Made by a program: the position numbers and the translations under genes. The notes under the pieces are model-generated. The model saw only the letters and a list, made by a program, of their open reading frames with translations. It was not told the DNA's origin and did not search any database. Source: Stentor coeruleus (lineage: Eukaryota > Ciliophora > Heterotrichea > Heterotrichida > Stentoridae). From it: DNA of 64,000 bases. The DNA lies in NCBI GenBank assembly GCA_001970955.1, contig MPUH01000221.1:1-64000 (forward strand). Direction: 5' to 3'. Numbering within the stretch: the stretch's first letter is position 1; every line of letters begins with the position of its first letter. This document shows positions 1 through 10,664 of this stretch, one piece after another.

Positions 1-461
1 AAAATGAAACTAGATAATTCTTAATGTAGAAATTTATGCATTTCAACAAGTTTTGTTATATTTTCTGGCTTCATAGGTTGTTTTATAACCCTACTCAATT
101 TACGTACACAATTAAAAAATCATAAATAATTCATAAGAAAATAACCTTTTATATCTACTCAAATTCTCATCATAAAAATTATAAACTATAACTTTTCACT
201 ATAGCATAAACACCAATCTTATATAGTCATACCATCACAATCTAATTTAAAACAATCATCTAAACCAATAAAACTTGAATCTTACTCATACACCTATTCC
301 CAAATCCCAAAACAAACTAAACAACTTCTTCCAAAACCAAAAATCAAACCTCATCATAAAAGCCCTTCTCCCATTTATTAAATCATTTTAAAACCGAATA
401 AAAGCCATCCAAGTTTTACTTTTACAACTCATAAAGTAATTTCTTATTAATAAAGGTAAAA
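1..461. other. Intergenic, 5' flank of the P4-ATPase gene
   Basis: No gene was found. From about 160 to 440 the plus strand is rich in A and C and poor in G, the composition seen upstream of nearly every gene here when read on the sense strand. The promoter of the flippase gene should lie here, but no specific motif stands out. Confidence 0.6.
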
Positions 462-3400
462 ATGAAAGACCCACTTGTGGACGAGCATCACGAGCAAAGT
501 CCACCTTCAAAGCGCTATATTGAAATTCCAGTCCCTAATCCCAAACTGTATATCGCTAATTCTATATCAACATCTAAATACAACTTCTTCACTTTTTTAC
601 CCAAAAACTTATTTGAGCAATTTAGTAAATCTGCGAATGTATACTTCTTGATTATAGCAGTTCTTCAATCAATACCCCAAATCTCAGTAACAGGGGGAAT
701 TCCAAATATTCTCATGCCTTTGTCCTTTGTTTTAACTGTTAGTGCTATCAAAGATTTGCTTGAAGACCTTAAAAGAAAAAAATCAGACAGGGATGAAAAC
801 TATAGACTGAGTTGTAAGTGGAATGAAGGAGAATGGATTAAAGAAAAGTGGCTTAATTTAAAAGTTGGGGATATAGTTCGTGTAGAGAAAGATGAATGCT
901 TTCCTGCAGATTTAGTAATCCTCACATCATCAGAAAACAAAGGTATCGCATATATTGAAACTAAAAACCTTGATGGAGAAACCAACCTCAAACACAAACT
1001 TGCGCACAAGTACACCCAAGCTTTTTTCCAAAACGAAAAAAAATTCGATAGGATTACAGGCGGTGTAGAATGTGAAGAACCAAATGCTATGATCTATCAA
1101 TTCAATGGTATTCTTATCCTCGGTGAAACAGCAATAGCTTTATCAAGTGAACAATTTTTACTAAGAGGCTGTTCTTTAAAAAATACCGACTGGATAATTG
1201 GTATAGCTGTATACACAGGCCATCAAACAAAAATAATGCTCAACTCATCTAAAGCACGTTCAAAAACCTCACAACTAGAAAGCCATATGAATCGAGAAAT
1301 TGTATATATTTTCCTCATGCAATTAGTTTTATGTGCAGTTTGTGCAGTTTATTATACAACTTGGTATTCAGAAAATCGTGATACAACTGATATTTATTTA
1401 AGACTTAATGAAAACTCATCAACTTCAGATGCAATGGTCCAATTCGTCATACAATTTTTTTCATGGATGCTGATTTTTACTAATTTTGTCCCTATATCCT
1501 TGTTAGTTACATTAGAAATGGTTAGGTTTATGCAAGCTGGTTTTATAAGTAAAGATATTAAAATTTATTATGAACCTAATGATATACCGACTGGAGTCCA
1601 ATCTTCAAGTCTTAATGAAGAACTTGGGCAAATTAATTATGTTTTTTCTGATAAAACTGGCACTTTGACTAGAAATGTTATGGAGTTTAGGAAAATGTCG
1701 ATACATGGGATGAGTTTTGGCACTAATGACCATTTTACAGGACCTAATAAAATACAACATGTAGATTTTATTGATGAGAATTTCGACCCGAATGATAGGA
1801 TTTATTATGATTTTATTATACATTTAGCGGTTTGTCATACGGTTATTGGTGAAGTGAAAAATGGGGTTATTGAGTTTAAAGCGAGCTCACCTGATGAACT
1901 TGCTTTGGTTAATGCGGCTAAGTTTTTTGGGATTGAGTTTATTGGCAGGGATTCAGATCAGAATATTCAGCTTATGATACAAGGGGAAAAAGTTAGTGTG
2001 GCAGTGATGAATGTTCTTGAGTTTACTAGTGATAGGAAAAGGATGTCAGTTGTAGTCCGTATGCCAGACGGTCGCATCAAACTTCTCTGTAAAGGTGCTG
2101 ACACAATCCTCCAGCCACGGATGCTTCCAAGCGATGTTTGGGACGAGACCTGGAAGTTATTAGAAAATTTTGCAAACGAAGGCCTAAGAACCTTAGTCCT
2201 AGCAGAACGTGAGCTTTCAGAATCAGAATACTGTACTTGGAACGATCATTACAATGACGCTTTAAGAGACATTCTCAACCGTGAGCAAAGAATGGCTGAA
2301 GTAGGAGAAATGATAGAAACTCATCTAGAACTTGTTGGAGCAACCGCAATTGAAGACATGTTACAAGAAAAAGTTCCCCAAACAATCAAAACCTTAAGAG
2401 AAGCTGGGATAAAAATCTGGGTATTAACCGGTGATAAAATAGAAACTGCAATCAACATCGCTTTTTCATGTAATCTTATAAGTCACGACATGATTAGAAT
2501 TATTATTGATTCTCGTACAGGACCTGAAGTAAAAAAAGAACTTGAAAATGGTTTATTAACCCTTAAAGCTCAACATACAGGGACTTTTGCTTTAGTTATT
2601 AGTGGAGAAGCATTAATTCGAGCTATGGCAAAAGATTTAGTTAGTATTTTTATAAAAGTTGCTGAAAGATGCTCAGCTGTTGTATGTTGTAGAGTTAGTC
2701 CTCAACAAAAAGCTGATGTTGTTAAACTTGTTAGGGATTGTAAACCACATGTTAGAACTTTATCTATAGGTGATGGAGCTAATGATGTTAATATGATAAC
2801 AGCAGCACATGTTGGAATTGGTATTGCAGGACTTGAAGGTCAACAAGCTGTAAGAGCTTCTGATTATGCAGTTGGACAGTTTTGTTATTTACAAAGGCTT
2901 TTATTTGTTCATGGTCGTGAATGTTATAGAAGAAATGCTAATTTGATTTGTTACAACTTTTATAAGAATGTACTTTTGGTCATACCTTTGTTTTATTATG
3001 GAATGTTTTCAGCATATTCAGGACAACTTATATATAATTTGTGGACGTATCAATTGTTTAATATTATTTTTGCTGCTATGCCTATTGTTATTTATGCGGT
3101 TTTTGATAAGGAAATACCTTATTTTGAATTAGAAACAATACCAACGTATTATAAGTTGGGTTTACAGGGAGAATTGTTTAGTACATCTATTTTTTGGTTT
3201 TGGATACTTGAAGCTTTTTGTCAAGGGTTAGTGATTGTTTTATTGAGTTTGTTTACTTTGTCTTGGAGTACAGGGGATAAAGAATATGGGCAGATGGAGA
3301 ATATGTGGGTATCTGCAATTCTAATTTTTGCTCTTATCGTAGTCTTTGTCAACTTAAAAATAATCGCATTTTCTTACTCTCATTATTGGTTTTCTATTCT

Positions 3401-3812
3401 TATTCTTATCCTTAGTACAGGTAGTTTCTTTTTCTGCACTATTATGATTACTGAATATCTTCCTATAATATCATGGCTTGATAACTATGACAGCCGTGGA
3501 AGTTCAACACGAATTATGTACAACCCAAATACATATTCAGGTATAGTCATAGCAATTTTCTTTGGGTTTTTCTTAAAACCCATATACGATGCTTATATTT
3601 CTATAAAAGCTATGATGAAAAAAGATACTATTGCTCCTGAAGATAATGTTTTGAAGACTGAAGAAAAAGATGATATTGGAGAACTTTTGCCTGATGAAAT
3701 AATTTTAGCTGAAGAGGCTATAAAAGCTTATAATAGACCGCACACAGGCTTTGCATTTAGTGGTGAGGCTGGACATACTCCACAAATTACAGACCCAGGG
3801 TTTTTCTTATAG
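462..3812 (+). CDS. P4-type ATPase, phospholipid flippase (ATP8A/DRS2-like)
   Basis: Predicted to move aminophospholipids from the outer or lumenal leaflet to the cytosolic leaflet using ATP. The 1116-residue length is normal for the family. The actuator loop carries DGET at residues 171-174, the P4 form of the TGES motif. The phosphorylation motif DKTGT begins at Asp397, and the hinge motif GDGANDV begins at residue 770. A DPNDR stretch is followed by the nucleotide-binding domain, and the last third holds the M5-M10 membrane segments. The N terminus (residues 1-25) is short and acidic. Start chosen at the first ATG, 13 nt after an AT-rich leader. P4-ATPases usually work with a CDC50 subunit; none is in this window. 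Composition inside the gene alternates between A+C-rich (462-1300, 2041-2480) and G+T-rich (1600-2040, 2500-3300) on the sense strand. Family is certain; substrate is inferred. Confidence 0.96.
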   Translation: MKDPLVDEHHEQSPPSKRYIEIPVPNPKLYIANSISTSKYNFFTFLPKNLFEQFSKSANVYFLIIAVLQSIPQISVTGGIPNILMPLSFVLTVSAIKDLLEDLKRKKSDRDENYRLSCKWNEGEWIKEKWLNLKVGDIVRVEKDECFPADLVILTSSENKGIAYIETKNLDGETNLKHKLAHKYTQAFFQNEKKFDRITGGVECEEPNAMIYQFNGILILGETAIALSSEQFLLRGCSLKNTDWIIGIAVYTGHQTKIMLNSSKARSKTSQLESHMNREIVYIFLMQLVLCAVCAVYYTTWYSENRDTTDIYLRLNENSSTSDAMVQFVIQFFSWMLIFTNFVPISLLVTLEMVRFMQAGFISKDIKIYYEPNDIPTGVQSSSLNEELGQINYVFSDKTGTLTRNVMEFRKMSIHGMSFGTNDHFTGPNKIQHVDFIDENFDPNDRIYYDFIIHLAVCHTVIGEVKNGVIEFKASSPDELALVNAAKFFGIEFIGRDSDQNIQLMIQGEKVSVAVMNVLEFTSDRKRMSVVVRMPDGRIKLLCKGADTILQPRMLPSDVWDETWKLLENFANEGLRTLVLAERELSESEYCTWNDHYNDALRDILNREQRMAEVGEMIETHLELVGATAIEDMLQEKVPQTIKTLREAGIKIWVLTGDKIETAINIAFSCNLISHDMIRIIIDSRTGPEVKKELENGLLTLKAQHTGTFALVISGEALIRAMAKDLVSIFIKVAERCSAVVCCRVSPQQKADVVKLVRDCKPHVRTLSIGDGANDVNMITAAHVGIGIAGLEGQQAVRASDYAVGQFCYLQRLLFVHGRECYRRNANLICYNFYKNVLLVIPLFYYGMFSAYSGQLIYNLWTYQLFNIIFAAMPIVIYAVFDKEIPYFELETIPTYYKLGLQGELFSTSIFWFWILEAFCQGLVIVLLSLFTLSWSTGDKEYGQMENMWVSAILIFALIVVFVNLKIIAFSYSHYWFSILILILSTGSFFFCTIMITEYLPIISWLDNYDSRGSSTRIMYNPNTYSGIVIAIFFGFFLKPIYDAYISIKAMMKKDTIAPEDNVLKTEEKDDIGELLPDEIILAEEAIKAYNRPHTGFAFSGEAGHTPQITDPGFFL

Positions 3813-4502
3813 AGTTAAATAATTGGCTGTTTGTCGTAAAGTAGCTATATTAGAATTTATGATAATTTTTTTTATAATGGGTCATGAGGATTCGCGTGTT
3901 GTTTAGAGGATATTATGGTTAATATTTGAATAGCTAGAAATTTCATACAATTTTTGAGGATCTTAGAAGATATTTTTTGATAATATATGAAGATGTTGGA
4001 TATTAGTATATAATATATAATATGATAAATAAAAGGTACATATGATGTATATGATAAGAAGCAACTAAAGATATGATGAAATAAAAAGTATGATAAGATT
4101 TTAAATGCAAAAAACAGCTCTAAAATATCCCAGTTGCAATCTATATCGTCCTTTTCATATATTACCAGATTTATCCCCATATTGATTATACTTAAATAAT
4201 TATCTTATCCAAAAAAACCTCTCCCATAAAAAGTTTTTTCCTCACCTTTATCCTAAAATCTACCTATATTCCTTTAAAAATCATATACCCTAAGGACATC
4301 TAAGCTAATTTCTATTAGTATTCCCATTTTCTTATTATTTCCACTTTATTCTCTATCCTCAGCCTATCACCAATCAGGCTCATCTTTATTATTCTCAACC
4401 CAATGCTCATATAAAATTTCCCTAAATACCTTTCTTTATTTATAAAATGATTATCAGGTGTAACCTTTACAAATAATAAAGCCATTTCGGTAAATTAACT
4501 AC
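3813..4502. other. Convergent intergenic region with a composition switch
   Basis: This lies between the 3' ends of two convergent genes. The plus strand is G+T-rich from 3813 to about 4080 and A+C-rich from about 4130 to 4500, so both genes have a G+T-rich 3' flank on their own sense strand. A 102-codon minus-strand frame inside it is F/I/Y-rich and looks like chance. No RNA gene was seen. Confidence 0.5.
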
Positions 4503-4790
4503 TTATTCTAAGAGTGCTTCCAAAAGTTGCTTGATAAGCTCCTTAAATTCGTGGACATCTATGCTTCCAGATCCATCAGTGTCAAGTTTACGAAGGGCTT
4601 CATCAACTTTTTCATTACTTGGTTGTTCAAGATGTGCCTCTTGAGCTACGTTTATCATAGCAGCTTTCAATTCCCTTTTATCAATTTCTCCCGATTTATC
4701 AGTATCTACTGCATCAAACACAGCTTTTGTTACTTGAGTAAGCTTTTCATCATCATCAAGAATATCACGAATATCTTTGGCTGTGCTCAT
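4503..4790 (-). CDS. Small two-EF-hand calcium-binding protein
   Basis: A 95-residue protein made of one EF-hand pair, so a calcium sensor of calmodulin-half or S100 size. Numbering from this start, loop one is DTDKSGEIDKRE at residues 29-40 and loop two is DTDGSGSIDVHE at residues 70-81. Both have the canonical acidic position 1, the glycine at position 6 and the glutamate at position 12, so both should bind calcium. The frame extends five codons upstream to a GTG; I start at the ATG at 4790 because standard initiation needs ATG. The tail after the second loop is a single helix (FKELIKQLLEALLE). The partner is unknown. A centrin or calmodulin identity is unlikely because only one pair is present. 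Confidence 0.88.
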   Translation of the reverse strand: MSTAKDIRDILDDDEKLTQVTKAVFDAVDTDKSGEIDKRELKAAMINVAQEAHLEQPSNEKVDEALRKLDTDGSGSIDVHEFKELIKQLLEALLE

Positions 4791-5823
4791 ATTTATTATA
4801 ACCACTATATAATCTTAGACTGGTATTTAAAAATTTTATATAAAAATTAGAAGTTTATTTAGGGATTTTCTTTGCTTTTAATTAATGTTTTTATAATAAT
4901 GAGAATTTATTTTAGAATAAGGTTTTATAATGAAATTAGGTTGATGTTTATTATTATTGAAGATTTTAGGGTTAGAATAGGCACTTGAGTAATGGAATTA
5001 TTTAATGGGTTATAAAGATGATGGTATTTTTTGAGGATGAGATTATAATTAGATTTTTTATAATGTGGTGAAAGAAAGTTGTGAGGATGTTGAAGAATTT
5101 GATGTAATTAGGATTGGTTTAGAAGTTTTTGATTGGGAGAATGATTAAGAACGAAAAATTTTCCTGGTGTGCTTGTAGGATAAGGAAATTCAGATGATTT
5201 TGATAATGCTTTAGTTGGAATGAGGCTTTTTTTGAAGGGAAGAAAATTAGAAATTTTGGAGAGTTAAGTATAAGGTTTTAATGAATGCATTTTGGATATG
5301 AAGATTTGAATATTATATGATTTATAAGATTTTGGTGATTTTTGAAGGGCATTAAGGGTATTGTGAAAGAGAAAAGGTTAGTACGGATGAAATAAATAAT
5401 TTTTTGTTTATTTTTAAGAGTATTTGTGCATATTTTTATATCTATTATTATGTTTATCACGTAAAAATATTTCTTTTTTGTTGAGTTTTCAAGTCTTTGA
5501 AACAAAAAAATTGCAATTTTATGGATAAGACTTAAATGGTATAAAGAAATGCTTTTCTTATGATTTACTCATCTTGGAAGCATTTTTATATTTTTAAAAC
5601 TGAGTAAATGGCCTTAAATATTCCAAAAATATAATCCATAAGCCTCTAAAACTGTTTTATTTACTATCATTACTCCTACTTAAATTCAAAATAGCCAAGC
5701 ATAAATTCTACTTACTTACAAACCTCTAAACAATAAATATTTCCAATCTTCCATTTTCACTTTTATTACCAAACCATCATAAAAATAAGCTAAACCAATT
5801 TTATTTCTCTAAATATAAATATT
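4791..5823. other. Intergenic, about 1 kb
   Basis: Between two minus-strand genes. From 4860 to about 5400 the plus strand is G+T-rich (5' flank of the EF-hand gene); from about 5600 to 5820 it is A+C-rich (3' flank of the HEAT gene). The 75-codon minus frame at 5278-5505 is not convincing. Nothing else seen. Confidence 0.5.
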
Positions 5824-8397
5824 TTATTCAGTATATTCTTTGTTAGCTTCTTCTTCTAGCAACCCCAAAAACTCTTTAAGCAAATTATTGCATCCTAAAG
5901 GTAAAGGATAAGGTAATGCAAGTACTTCTCTAATAGCACATCTCAAAGTTTGTCTTTGTGTAACCTTTTGCATATATTCTTGCATCAAAGTCTTCACCGT
6001 ATAATATTTATAAATAATACTAGCAACAGCTTTTCTAACATAAGGGTGACTATCATGAAGCCCCAAAATCAAAGTACGAAAACTCCCTGGGCTTAAAAGT
6101 CCTAATCCTTTTGCCGCTTGAGCTCTAACAATATGATTTGAATCTTTAGTCAAAGCTTCAATAAGCGTTAATTCTCCTTGTGGCCCAGTATTAACAATAC
6201 ATTGTACACATATATCTCTTATTTCTTTAACTGGATCTTTTAAATATCTTATATATAAAGGAAGAAGAGTTTTCGGTTTCAAATAAGTCAATTTAGCTTT
6301 GCTACGTTCAGCAATAGATTTCATAGAAAGAAGTGCTTCTTTTCTAATCTGTGGAGTACGGTCAACACTTAATTTATATAAAGTTTCTATAACATAATCA
6401 ATATTATTGTTTCCAACATTTGCTTGACCAAGACCTTTGATTATAGAAGTTCTAAGGATGATATTGCTTAATGGTTCTTTATTAAGCATATCAATAACTA
6501 TTTTTTCTCCTTGTACACCAAGTCTGACTATGGTCTCAGCAACTGTAGCTCTATTAATCGACCCTTCTTTAAGAACTTTAAGTAAAACTGGTATAGCAAT
6601 ATTAGCAGCATAAGGTCCTGCTGATGCTAATGATATACAAGCAGCACTACGAACTTTCCAAAACTCATCTTTAAGCAAAATCAATAAATCTGTTGTCGCT
6701 TTAGCTGCTTCAGTACCAAGTCTACCAATAGCCCAAGCTGCCATATTTCTTATTTGTGGCATTTTATCTTTAAGTGCTCTAATAAGGGCATTTATCGTCT
6801 CTGCAGCTTCAGGAAGCCCAATAAACCCAAGTGAATAAGCTGCTGTTTCTCTAACACCAGGATGATCATCTTTTAATGCTCTTGATAACGCTCTTATAGC
6901 TTGTAAACTTATTTCTTGTTCTTCTTCTATTGCTGTATCATTTATTATTGGCATTGTTGGTAATAAAGGGAAAACTTCACCTATAGAATTTCTATTCTCT
7001 CTTCGTACCCATCTTTGTAAAGAAGCTATTAAGTCTCTTGCGTTTATTTCTAATATAGCTTCATCATTTATATCATCTTGGACTACAGGTCGAATATTCC
7101 CTAAATATCTCCACACAGTACCTGGGACTAAGCTTTCTTCATATTTAACACTTTCGGTAACTACTCGGATTTCAATTTGACGTGGTCTGGTTGGAACTCT
7201 CCAGCAAATTGCCCCAGCACATGCCATTCTAACTTTACCTGAAGGGCTTTGTTTTAAGAGTTTTATTAAAGTTTGTTCACCTATTTGCCCACAAGCTCGT
7301 ATTGTACAAGCAACAAGTGGACGATCTACTGATCCTTCTTCCATAAGAGCAAGGAGAACTGGTAAAGCTCCTCCTTCCCATACAACCGAATACATTCTAT
7401 TAAGTGCTGATACTGCTTGAGCTTTTATAGGTCCTGGTCCAGTAAGTGCATCTTGAGCAAGGGCAGGGACAATAATAGTTCTTTGGACAAGGTTTGTGAC
7501 AACAAGTTTCTCTAACACCCATGCTTGTAAATAAGGGAATTCTTTATTCGCTAATTTAATCAAACTTTCTACACCTGAAAATCCTAAGTGAAAAACACAT
7601 GAAAAAGCTGCTTGATGAAGATTAACATGAGTAGAAGTCTCATCATGAATAATCATCGATATCATTAAAGGTAATTTTTCTATACTCATAGGATGTGGGC
7701 CTATAGTCCCAATAATCTCTAACATATATTCTAAAAACTCATCATCAAGTTCTTCCCATTTGTCTAAAAAATGAAGTAACTCATCTAATATAATCTCTAT
7801 AACAGAATCAGTAACTTTTCCTATAACAATATTATATAAATGGTGAAGGGCTGTAAATTTCACATCTTTGCTAAAACTTTTAAGGTGTTCTAAGCATTTA
7901 ACAGCTTTAGATTCAGGTGATAAACTTTCTATACCATAAAATTCTGTGTTTTTTACGTTTTCCAAGCTTTTTCTTAGCTGTTCTGATTTGATGACAAATG
8001 GATGGCTTTCTGAGTGGTAGTTGCTGAATTTTTTTGCGGTTATGTTGTCGATGTTTCCTTTTGTTGGACTGATATCTCTTTTGCTATCTGATTTTTGAAT
8101 GCTTTGTTTGAGGATTTTCATGCGCTTTTTTTTTGATGGCGAACTTATGGACCAATCTTGCTCTAGAACATTAGATAGGATTTGCTTAGATGTACTTTGG
8201 GCTCTGATTGGCATATTGTTAGATTCAGTTGGGATATTTCGGGCTTTGTTTATTGACCGTTGTGGTGTTGCTATACTTTTAGAGGTGTTGTTTCGGTTTG
8301 AGCTAGGAGTGTATTCAAGTTCTTCGGATTGATCTGGAGAATAATCGTCTATAGGGCTCATGTATTCATCATCAGGAGAGATGTATTGCAGGCTCAT
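5824..8397 (-). CDS. HEAT-repeat scaffold protein (paralog of the gene at 51.9-54.5 kb)
   Basis: An 857-residue protein. The first ~110 residues are disordered and rich in Ser, Asn and Pro, with the N-terminal motif ISPDDEY. The rest is HEAT repeats of the short, PBS-lyase-like kind; clear ones include ALKDDHPGVRETAAYSLGF, ALKDKMPQIRNMAAWAIGRL and LLKDEFWKVRSAACISLASA. The C terminus is a helical tail (LLKEFLGLLEEEANKEYTE). Such solenoids bind other proteins; I see no catalytic motif. A second copy of the same architecture lies 46 kb away on the same strand and shares both the N-terminal motif and an EQDWS..S.SK.KRMKIL block. The cellular role is not known to me. No intron is required by the frame. 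Confidence 0.85.
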   Translation of the reverse strand: MSLQYISPDDEYMSPIDDYSPDQSEELEYTPSSNRNNTSKSIATPQRSINKARNIPTESNNMPIRAQSTSKQILSNVLEQDWSISSPSKKKRMKILKQSIQKSDSKRDISPTKGNIDNITAKKFSNYHSESHPFVIKSEQLRKSLENVKNTEFYGIESLSPESKAVKCLEHLKSFSKDVKFTALHHLYNIVIGKVTDSVIEIILDELLHFLDKWEELDDEFLEYMLEIIGTIGPHPMSIEKLPLMISMIIHDETSTHVNLHQAAFSCVFHLGFSGVESLIKLANKEFPYLQAWVLEKLVVTNLVQRTIIVPALAQDALTGPGPIKAQAVSALNRMYSVVWEGGALPVLLALMEEGSVDRPLVACTIRACGQIGEQTLIKLLKQSPSGKVRMACAGAICWRVPTRPRQIEIRVVTESVKYEESLVPGTVWRYLGNIRPVVQDDINDEAILEINARDLIASLQRWVRRENRNSIGEVFPLLPTMPIINDTAIEEEQEISLQAIRALSRALKDDHPGVRETAAYSLGFIGLPEAAETINALIRALKDKMPQIRNMAAWAIGRLGTEAAKATTDLLILLKDEFWKVRSAACISLASAGPYAANIAIPVLLKVLKEGSINRATVAETIVRLGVQGEKIVIDMLNKEPLSNIILRTSIIKGLGQANVGNNNIDYVIETLYKLSVDRTPQIRKEALLSMKSIAERSKAKLTYLKPKTLLPLYIRYLKDPVKEIRDICVQCIVNTGPQGELTLIEALTKDSNHIVRAQAAKGLGLLSPGSFRTLILGLHDSHPYVRKAVASIIYKYYTVKTLMQEYMQKVTQRQTLRCAIREVLALPYPLPLGCNNLLKEFLGLLEEEANKEYTE

Positions 8398-8839
8398 TTT
8401 CTATTATATTTTACAGTAGTTAGAAAATAATCAAACTAAAAGGCACACAAAAAATATGAAAAAATATTTTGGAAGGAGTATATGTAAGAAAATTCTGCAT
8501 ATCTGGTTTGCCTTAAAGTATAAAGAAAATATACCAAAACTTTAGAAAAAACTTCGAATTTAAAATCATATCTTATTATCTGAAATATTGAAATATTAAA
8601 TAATCGAAACTTATATCAATATGTTAACAAAAGTCTTTTTATTTGATAAGCATGGAGACTCATTTATTAAAAGTATAATAGAAAAGTAGTTCATAAGTTT
8701 GGTAGTTGTTTATTAGTTTTTATATTCTTTTTTTTTTAACTTTATAGAATTCTGTGAAGAAATTGAAGAAGAGCCATAAAGCCTAATCAGTTTTGAAAAT
8801 GCTTTAAGATTTCTTTTTGAAGAGAAAGTTCGTAGCAGT
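8398..8839. other. Divergent intergenic region
   Basis: Between the starts of the HEAT gene (minus) and the LITAF-like gene (plus). From 8780 to 8839 the frame of the downstream gene is open but has no ATG, so the coding region could extend upstream only by an unseen exon. No other feature seen. Confidence 0.4.
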
Positions 8840-9202
8840 ATGAGTAATAGAGTAATTGAATTTAATGAATTTTCTATTGTTGTATTTTGTGAAAAGTGTG
8901 ATGAGGAAATTATTACAGTAGAGAGTTTGAAAAAGTTAAAGGTTAAGGATGAGGGAGCATTATTGAATGGATTTTATATTGGGCTCTACCAACTTATATT
9001 TATAAGAAAAAAAAAGTTCATTCATAAATGTCAAAATTGCAACTTTGATATAGCTAAATTTAACTGGTATCGTAATTGTATGTTAATACTCTTGTGGATT
9101 AAAATAAATTATCAAAAACTTTATAGTGATTATTGTAGAAATCAAATTAAAAAAAGGTTGCTTTATATATCAAAGACATTAAGAAAACCGATATTTTATT
9201 AA
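8840..9202 (+). CDS. LITAF-like zinc-binding membrane-surface protein
   Basis: A 120-residue protein with two CxxC pairs: Cys17-Cys20 (FCEKCDEEIITV) and Cys64-Cys67 in FIHKCQNCNF, separated by a mostly hydrophobic stretch (NGFYIGLYQLIFI). This is the arrangement of the LITAF/SIMPLE domain, where the two pairs build one zinc site and the hydrophobic segment between them lies in the membrane surface. LITAF proteins act on late endosome and lysosome membranes. The tail after residue 70 is basic and W/Y-rich and longer than in animal LITAF. The usual proline-rich N terminus with PPxY motifs is missing. Start is the first ATG. The family call rests on spacing and the HxCxxC pattern only, so it is moderate. 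Confidence 0.55.
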   Translation: MSNRVIEFNEFSIVVFCEKCDEEIITVESLKKLKVKDEGALLNGFYIGLYQLIFIRKKKFIHKCQNCNFDIAKFNWYRNCMLILLWIKINYQKLYSDYCRNQIKKRLLYISKTLRKPIFY

Positions 9203-9635
9203 AATTTTAAAGTCAAATGCTTATAAACAATAGAATATATAATTATTATATAATTCTTAAAAAAATCCATAATCTCAAAGATTTCAAACTGAACTACTTA
9301 GACTAAACTATTAAGTACTATATTATATCATATTATCATCATCATAAATTTTTCATAAATTCCTCATAAATATCATCATCCCTAATTAAAAAATCCTCCA
9401 TGCCACATATCAGTAATCATCAACACACAATTTCCCCTCCAACCCACATATTTATCTCAAAACTTTCTAACTTCATACAAAAATAGCAAACTATTTCTAT
9501 CAATTAACCTCAAACCCAAAATCTTATAAAAAAAACTAACCTCATCATTCTAACTCTAATCTCACAACCATCTCCCTCTAATAAAAAGCCCCATCCAAAA
9601 TCATTCATCTTTCCTCAAAAATTCCTATAATAATA
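9203..9635. other. Intergenic, A+C-rich 5' flank of the MORN gene
   Basis: No gene was found. The region from 9240 to 9620 is almost devoid of G on the plus strand, the strongest example in the window of the sense-strand A+C-rich 5' flank. Confidence 0.5.
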
Positions 9636-10544
9636 ATGGGTTCAGTAAAGTCATCATGCTGCGAAGAGAAAAAGCCTCCAGAAGCTGAAATCCTAACAAA
9701 AAACGAAGAAAAAAAAGTTCTTTTTTCCATATACGAAACTGTAAATGCTCAAGGATCAACAACGACCCAAAGTAAAATCTCCAAAATAGCAGCAATTGAA
9801 AGCCGTATGGACCCATTTATTTTCGACTCAAATAGCAGCGATGAAGGTATCGAAACTTTTCAATCACCTGAAGGTTGGGTATATATCGGCCAAGTAGATG
9901 ATAAAGGTAACAAACAAGGAAAAGGGATTTTTATATGGGAAGACGGTTCAAAATACATTGGCTACTGGAAAAACAATATGGCTCATGGAAGAGGAAGAAT
10001 AATACACATAGATGGAGATGTATATGAAGGTGATTGGATATGTGATAAAGCTGAAGGACAAGGGAAATATTTATATAGTGATGGATCAGCATATGAAGGT
10101 GAATGGAAAGATGATAAACAAGAAGGAAAAGGTATTCAAAACTGGGCTGATGGAAGTTATTATAAAGGAGATTTTTCTAAAGGTCTCAAACATGGAAATG
10201 GGGAGTTTTATTGGGCTGATAGTTCAAGTTATATTGGAAGTTTTAAAGAAAATGTTATTTCAGGGTTTGGAGTGTATGTCTGGCCTGATAAACGTAGATA
10301 TGAAGGAGAATGGGGTAATAATAAAATGCATGGTAAAGGAAAATATACTTGGCCTGATGGTAAGGTTTATATTGGAGAATATTATGAAGATAAAAGACAA
10401 GGGTATGGGGAATTAACACGTTCTGATGGGTCGAAATATAAAGGGAACTGGAAGAATGGAAAAAAAAACGGGCCTGGGGTTAAAATTGACCCTAGTGGTA
10501 ATGCTGTTGAAGGGAATTGGAATGAAGATGTGCAAGTTAATTAA
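9636..10544 (+). CDS. MORN-repeat protein with a predicted lipid anchor
   Basis: A 302-residue protein. Residues 1-10 (MGSVKSSCCE) match an N-myristoylation signal at Gly2 with Ser6, plus two adjacent cysteines that could be palmitoylated, so membrane anchoring is likely. From about residue 85 to 300 there are eight to nine MORN repeats of the form YEGEWKDDKxEGKGxxxWxDG. MORN proteins bind membranes or act as structural spacers in cilia and cortical structures of ciliates and apicomplexans; which applies here cannot be seen. A frame-shifted 134-codon frame over the repeats is only a shadow caused by their regular codons. Start is the first ATG, right after TATAATAATA. Confidence 0.92.
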   Translation: MGSVKSSCCEEKKPPEAEILTKNEEKKVLFSIYETVNAQGSTTTQSKISKIAAIESRMDPFIFDSNSSDEGIETFQSPEGWVYIGQVDDKGNKQGKGIFIWEDGSKYIGYWKNNMAHGRGRIIHIDGDVYEGDWICDKAEGQGKYLYSDGSAYEGEWKDDKQEGKGIQNWADGSYYKGDFSKGLKHGNGEFYWADSSSYIGSFKENVISGFGVYVWPDKRRYEGEWGNNKMHGKGKYTWPDGKVYIGEYYEDKRQGYGELTRSDGSKYKGNWKNGKKNGPGVKIDPSGNAVEGNWNEDVQVN

Positions 10545-10664
10545 ATGTGTGAGTATAAATTATGATAGGAAGTGAAGGAGTTTTACAATAGAAATTATAT
10601 TATATGTTATAGTTTTTAAGTAAGAATATTGGCTTGATTAAAATGAGGATACAGAAAGATAGGA

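Noticed and set aside
3872-4180. 102-codon minus-strand frame after the flippase gene
   Set aside because: F/I/Y-rich low-complexity product in a composition-skewed flank; no domain and no typical gene composition.
10012-10416. 134-codon frame inside the MORN gene
   Set aside because: Out-of-phase shadow of the regular MORN repeats.
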